Shown here: positions 58,791 to 64,000 of the stretch, piece by piece | Position numbering within the stretch: position 1 is the first letter of the stretch | How the letters are laid out: every line of letters starts with the position of its first letter | Origin: Lophius americanus | Lineage: Eukaryota; Chordata; Actinopteri; Lophiiformes; Lophiidae | Length of the DNA stretch: 64,000 bases | Direction of reading: 5' to 3' | Assembly (NCBI GenBank): GCA_037951165.1 | Contig: JBBDHG010000030.1 | Coordinates: 937,001 to 1,001,000, forward strand | Made by a program: the position numbers and the translations under genes | The notes under the pieces: model-generated | What the model saw: only the letters and a program-made list of their open reading frames with translations | Databases searched by the model: none | What the model was told of the DNA's origin: nothing

Positions 58791-59124
58791 GCTGATGGAC
58801 TTTTAATTAAAGGACAGCTGCACTCATGATTGGACCTTTCTCCACTGAGGATGGGGGTTGATCCTTTCCTCACTTAAATGCAGTGTTTCGAAACACTTTG
58901 CTCTGCAGTTCAGGTTCTGGTCCTGGCTTGTATAATCGTGTTTAAACATGCATCGACTCGTACATTCCTGCCTGCTGGAATTTTTTTTGACAGACTTGAA
59001 GAGGCTCTGCAGACCGCGGTTGCAAAGACCTTTGAACCACATTCTTTCATCTGTGAGTTCTGCACGGACCCACGACCAGAGGAAGAGTGTTTCTCTGCTC
59101 CTGCAGGACCAACAATTTTATGCC

Positions 59125-62100
59125 ATGTGGATATTAGACAATTTTCTCCAGTCCACCAGTTGTGTCACCCTGCTGGGGGCTCTGGTGGTCTTGCTGCTTG
59201 TCTACCTTGTCTCTTCCAGCTTCAGCTCCCAGGACAGGAGGGACCCTCCAGGACCAAAACCACTCCCTGTCCTGGGTAACCTGCTGTTGCTGGACTTGAA
59301 GAGACCTTACAACTCTTTACTGGAGGTGAGGCAGAGACTGGAGCTAAAGTTCTCTTTTAGGATTTATCAGGTGGGCATGCAGAAATAATAAATCTCATCA
59401 CGATAACCTTCCTGTTTCTAGCTCTCAAAGAAGTATGAATCAGTGTTCACTTTTTATTTGGGACCGAAGAAGGTGGTGGTCCTGGCCGGATACCAGACGG
59501 TGAAGGAGGCCCTCATCAACAACGCTGATGATTTTGGGGAGAGAGATCCACTGCTAATGTCACTGGAAACTTCTCGTGGCCATGGCAAGAATTATGAAAA
59601 AAATCAAATAATTTTTGTGTTCCATTTATTGTAAAACTATTAAAAAAATAAGAAGAAGAAGAACATCTAATATTATGAGAAAAATTTCATAATTTTAAGA
59701 CTGATGAGGGGGAAGAGTTTCAACCTGGCCTTTTGTGAACTGTCTCAGCTGGTGTGTGGTACCACACACATGCACACACACACATACACACACACACACA
59801 CAGCCTCCTGTGTAGTTAGTAATCTTTAGTCAGATTACTTTAGGATCACTGTTTATGGTAGATTAAAAGCATTCATGTACATCATGTGACAACAAAAAAA
59901 ATCTCCTGCTCCCAAAAAGAGACGATTTCCTCCAAGTCAATCAGGTTCTTTCATCGGAACAAAACCCAGTTTCTTACACAGCGTTTCAAAGTTCTTATAA
60001 ATATCATGTTGTTTGCTAAAACATTCAATAGCTATTGATTTGTCAGACCTGTACTATTATTACCAAATAATTAAGCCTAAAACTAAGCCTAAAATTGTGG
60101 CTTTATTCTCCTCAGAATACATTTTTATAATATTAATAATATATTATTATAATTATAATATTAATATAATATTACAACCTTGCTCTTGTAAAACTCTGAC
60201 TTTATTCTTGTAATCTCCTTCTCTTCTTCTTTTTTTGTAAATGTGGTCTTATGACACCATTGCACCAAACAAGTCTTGCATTTGGTTTAATCTTTATTTT
60301 TGATCAAAGGAATTTTATGGTCGAATGGAGATACATGGAAAGAGATGAGGCGCCTTGCTGTCACCAACCTGAGAGACTTTGGGATGGGCAAAAAGGCGTG
60401 TGAGGACAAGATCAGGGAGGAGTGTGAACATTTGATAGAAGTGTTTAAGAATTTTAAAGGTAAATGTCTTTTTAAATCCAAAGGTGTGATGTTACTCTTG
60501 GAAGATTAACACATTTTTACTTTCCTTGTTTCAGGAGAAGCTTTTGATACGACCCAACCTCTGAACTATGCAGTCTCTAATATTATCTGCTCCATCGTCT
60601 ATGGCAGCAGATTTGAATACAGTGACCCTGAGTTTACATCACTGGTGGATCGAACGTACAGACGAACACAACTGGCCGGAACCCCGTCCATGCAGGTATC
60701 AGTCGCCTTTTTAGTCCGAGACCGAACATCCCTGTTTATAAAATTAAAACATTACTCATCTCAAACACATACAAAAATCTACAAACACCCATGAGTAGGG
60801 GGACACGCCCCCTCTACGTCCTGCAGCTTCCATTCCAAAGTTTACATCGCAATTCTACGATGTTTATTACAAATTGACTAATGGAAGCATCAGGCCAGCA
60901 CAACTTAAATGTCCGATGATTAGCACTTATAAAAACAATATGTTAGCACTAGATGATACGAGTGGGGAAGAAACTTCATTTTCTCTAATCCAGTAACCGG
61001 TCCTGTTAAATTCAACACTTTGTGTTTTTTACTGTGATAGATATACAACCTGTTCCCACGGGTCACTAAATGGATTCAAAACAGAAGGGAATTCCTAAAG
61101 CTCAGCGCCCTCAACAAGGAGCAGAACCTTGTGCTTTTCAGCCGTTTGGAGGAAACCCTCAATAACCAGATGTGCAGAGGCTTCGTGGACGCTTTCCTGA
61201 CCAAGAAACAGATTCTGGAGGTTTCAAACTTGTCTGTACCTTTGATTTATAATCAGGACAAATATATTACATCTAAATTTTGATTCGGACGGACGGAGAT
61301 GATAGTACTGGACAAGTGGATGCGAATGATTATGGTGGACCAACGCGGATTATTGAATTGGAGGGACAGATTCAGATAATTGAGCTGATGAATAGATCCA
61401 GATGATTGAGTCTGTTGTACATGTGCAGATAATTGAGTTGGACAAATAGACGCAGATGACGGAGTATGTTGGACAGATGCAACATGAGATGTATTTAAAA
61501 TTAAATACATTTACATTTCTGGATCTGATGTGTCCACACCTGCAGGAATCTGGGATCAATAAGAGCCCCTACCACAATGACAACCTCACAGAGACGGTCA
61601 ACAACCTGTTTGTTGCAGGAAGTGATACTTCTGCCGCTACACTTCGATGGGCACTTCTGTTCATGGCTAAGTATCCAAACATACAGGGTGAGGAGGAGCT
61701 GATCTAAATATTACTCCGACATGACAACCATCATCTTTGAAAGAAGACAGGAGACACAAGACATGTTTTTATAATTACTATTTTTTTATTCATATTTTTA
61801 TTTTATTCATATTCATTTTATTATTATTATTACTAATGGCCCTCTCAGAATATGACAGCAGTGCTTTCGGCGAACATGCTGAAGTTTCGTGTTATTATTT
61901 GCTCAAAGTTTTGCACTAAACACAAAGAGAAATTAGACTGATGGGAGATTTGTTACTTTTCTGTGGATTATTAGATTGTACAGTGAAGAATAGATCAGAG
62001 AATTTGACTTCAGATCACCTATAGTTATCCCATATTATCCTGCGGCAGACATCCCTATTTCCATCCCTCAGATTTTGATATATTTCACTGCAAACCACCT

Positions 62101-63118
62101 ATTGGTCCTGATTCAATCGCTGCAGTAAACATTTGAGGATAATAAGTAAAATGAAAAAATTGTTTTTAACATCTTTAAGATCAAATGTCGGAAAATCTTC
62201 GTTGTCACTATTATCAGATGATCATCTATGTTAACAATGTAGCTAAAAACAAATGATATTGATGTTATCAACATTTCTCTGGTCTTTGTGTCTCTTTTCA
62301 TATCCGAGACCAGGTCCAGGAGGAGGTTAAAGGAGTGATTGGAGGTCGTCAGGTGCAGGTAAACGACAGGAAGAACTTGCCATTCACCGATGCCGTCATC
62401 CATGAGACCCAGAGACGGGCTAACATCGTCCCAATGGCACTTCCTCACAGAACCAGCCAAGACATCACCTTCCAGGGTCACTTCATCGACAAGCCCCAAC
62501 GGAGATCACATTAGCATGAAAAATCAAGGAGTGTCGAGTCAATTAAAATGGGTTCGGAACAAGATTAAATTTGTGTTTACGCCGTTGAACTCAAGAGTAA
62601 AACAAATGTCCGTTATAATTTGGTCTTGGAGCCAACTCACATCCTGGACTACCATGGTTCTAGTAACGAATGGAGGTGGTAATTTTTTTTGGCTTGATAT
62701 TACATTCTCTATTGTCACCAGGGAACCACAATCTACCCTCTCCTGACATCTGTGCTGTACGATGGGAATGAGTGGGAACGCCCCCACAGCTTTAATCCCG
62801 CCCACTTCCTGGACAAAGAAGGGAAGTTCGTTAAGCGAGATGCCTTCATGCCTTTTTCTGCAGGTTTGTGAGCTCAGCCATTACTTCTCTTTGATGTTTA
62901 ATCTGGTGACAGTTGGACTTCTGTCCTCAGGTCGCAGGGTTTGTCTCGGAGAGAGTCTGGCCAGGATGGAGCTCTTCATCTTCTTCACCACCCTCCTACA
63001 ACGCTTCCGTTTCTCTCCTCTAGCTGGAGTTTCAGAGAAAGACCTGGACCTGACTCCATTTGTGGGCTTCGTCCTCAACCCTATACCTCATAAACTTTGC
63101 GCAGTTCCCTGTGTTTGA
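59125..63118 (+). CDS. Cytochrome P450 family 2, CYP2K-like (possibly disrupted)
   Basis: Nine exons: 59125-59325, 59422-59584, 60310-60459, 60535-60695, 61041-61220, 61546-61687, 62309-62493, 62722-62863, 62931-63118. Exon sizes (201, 163, 150, 161, 180, 142, 185, 142, 188) are those of CYP2 genes, and joined they give 503 residues, the usual CYP2K length. Visible motifs: an N-terminal membrane anchor (LLGALVVLLLVYLV), DPPGPKPLP hinge, helix C WKEMRR, helix I AGSDTS, ExxR as ETQR, ERPHSFNPAHF, and the haem-binding FSAGRRVCLGE with the cysteine ligand. Family members are endoplasmic-reticulum haem monooxygenases that oxidise fatty acids and xenobiotics with NADPH-P450 reductase. The start is chosen by homology, since the frame is open further upstream. 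Intron 2 begins with GC (catg|gcaaga). After exon 7 (AAG at 62493) the sequence is ccccaacg, with no GT donor and an in-frame TAG at 62512, so the copy may be a pseudogene or mis-assembled. Confidence 0.85.
59585..60309 (+). other. CYP2K-like intron 2 with GC-AG ends
   Basis: Exon 2 has the canonical 163 bp only if it ends at CATG (59584), which places gcaaga at the donor. The acceptor is atcaaag|GAATTTT at 60309/60310. GC donors occur naturally in a small share of introns and usually carry gcaag, as here. The intron also holds a short (CA)n near 59766-59802. Confidence 0.65.
61290..61490 (+). repeat. Degenerate ~30-36-bp tandem repeat in CYP2K-like intron 5
   Basis: Variants of ggacagattcagataattga recur: ggattattgaattggag, cagataattgagctg, cagatgattgagtctg, cagataattgagttgg, cagatgacggagtatg. 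About six imperfect units lie just upstream of the exon 6 acceptor. Confidence 0.7.
62488..62514 (+). other. Missing splice donor after CYP2K-like exon 7
   Basis: Homology requires exon 7 to end at gacaag (62493) and exon 8 to start at GGAACC (62722) in phase 0. The bases after AAG are ccccaac, neither GT nor GC, and read-through meets TAG at 62512-62514. The nearest upstream GT (62476-62477) would shift the frame of exon 8. Confidence 0.7.
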
Positions 63119-63897
63119 ACCGTTGTAGGACTCGTGTCTTTCAGATTCGTAGAGACTTATACAATTAATACGCTAAAAACTGCTAATGCATTCAGGAACA
63201 TTTATGATGACTTTACTCAGAGGAGCAGCAGCATTTAATCCTGCTCTAGTTTCATGAGTATTTCCACATGTATTGAGGTGAGGAGCTATCACATTTATGC
63301 ATGCTACAAAACAAATATAACATTGTGATATGCCAAAAATGCTAACGTTCATATTTTCTTGAAATGTTGTCTTTCCCAATGGGAGGGTCAATAAGTTGTG
63401 AAATGTGTGACTTCCTTTAACACAATTAAAACAAAAGTCAGAATTCAGTTCTAAAATGACATCATTAAAAGTACTAACATTAGTACTAGCACTCAAGCTA
63501 GACTAACCATGTAAACTGGTCTCACACTGGTCTCTCATCCTGGTCAATGCAGACAATTCTTTGTTGATTTCTTATCATTTCAACAAACCCGGTCCTGTTG
63601 GAGGCGACGTTAGCGGAGGATAGATGAAAGCTTAACGCAGTGATCTCAGAGGATTTTAATAATGTTCCCCTGTTTTTTCTTTGATTATAGCTGAGCACCC
63701 CTGTTTGAACGCAAAACATTATTGGTAGGAAAGGAAAGGATTTACAGCATTGTGAAAATCAGAAAATAATCTACTAAACATAAAAAAAATAAAAAAAATC
63801 AAATCTCTAAATTCAGAACAAAATAAATGTTTATTTATTTATTTATGTTTTAAAATTCTCGTTGACCTGAGTTTCTGATGGAATTTTGTTTGTTCTC

Positions 63898-63900
<3 letters not shown>
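63119..63900. other. 3' flank of the CYP2K-like gene, nothing further recognised
   Basis: AT-rich. An AATAAA at about 63822 is a possible but distant polyadenylation signal. No other gene seen. Confidence 0.35.

Positions 63901-63957
<57 letters not shown>
63901..63957 (+). repeat. (ATT)n microsatellite
   Basis: About 19 uninterrupted TAT/ATT trinucleotides. Confidence 0.95.
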
Positions 63958-64000
63958 CATTATTATTTAAGTATAATGAAATAATAATAATAATTATAGA

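Noticed and set aside
58948..59388. Longer CYP2K-like start at 58948 in the same frame
   Set aside because: It would add 59 residues with no P450 character. The start at 59125 gives the normal membrane anchor and exon 1 length, and the frame past 59325 is intron.

Overview
This is a window of a ray-finned fish genome, most likely a percomorph teleost. The basis is an interrupted cytochrome P450 gene of the fish CYP2K type, relics of the fish retrotransposons Rex3 (RTE clade) and Maui/L2, V-SINE fragments, Tc1-like transposon relics, and AT-rich intergenic DNA with microsatellites. The species cannot be fixed from the sequence alone.

Positions 1-18679 (minus strand) are one uninterrupted reading frame of 6226 codons that runs off the left edge of the window. 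It encodes the N-terminal part of epiplakin (eppk1), a protein built of plakin repeat domains (PRDs). The first ~1656 residues hold six diverged PRDs with a ~326-residue period. Downstream, positions 1-13709 are a nearly perfect tandem array of a 1047-bp (349-residue) unit, with thirteen copies visible and more probably beyond the edge. A splice acceptor lies directly upstream of the start codon.

Positions 18700-49560 hold no gene I can support. They are AT-rich and contain decayed mobile elements: an old diverged duplication (20.2-21.9 kb), a MITE-like element (25.9-26.4 kb), an internally deleted Maui/L2 LINE (27.4-29.4 kb), a V-SINE split by a Tc1-like relic (30.3-30.8 kb), a Tc1-like tail (32.2-32.9 kb), a Rex3 copy invaded by a 10-bp minisatellite (39.7-42.2 kb), a V-SINE (44.5-44.7 kb) and another Tc1 relic (48.9-49.1 kb). 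An unnamed repeat occurs at 30.9, 37.5 and 58.4 kb, and its copies are alignable at the protein level.

Positions 49604-55848 are a (GT)n microsatellite, a short LINE reverse transcriptase fragment, then a ~6-kb array of pentamers (TTSTR) with nested 2.45-kb and 350-380-bp duplications. The array is open in all three forward frames, but this is a by-product of the repeat, not a gene.

Positions 56.5-59.1 kb hold a Tc1-like transposase relic (minus strand), a possible LTR fragment and the third copy of the unnamed repeat. Positions 59125-63118 (plus strand) are a nine-exon CYP2K-like gene with the usual CYP2 exon sizes and all P450 signature motifs. Intron 2 has a GC donor, and no GT donor is present at the end of exon 7, so the copy may be disrupted. 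The two genes are unrelated in function: one is a cytoskeletal linker protein, the other a microsomal monooxygenase.
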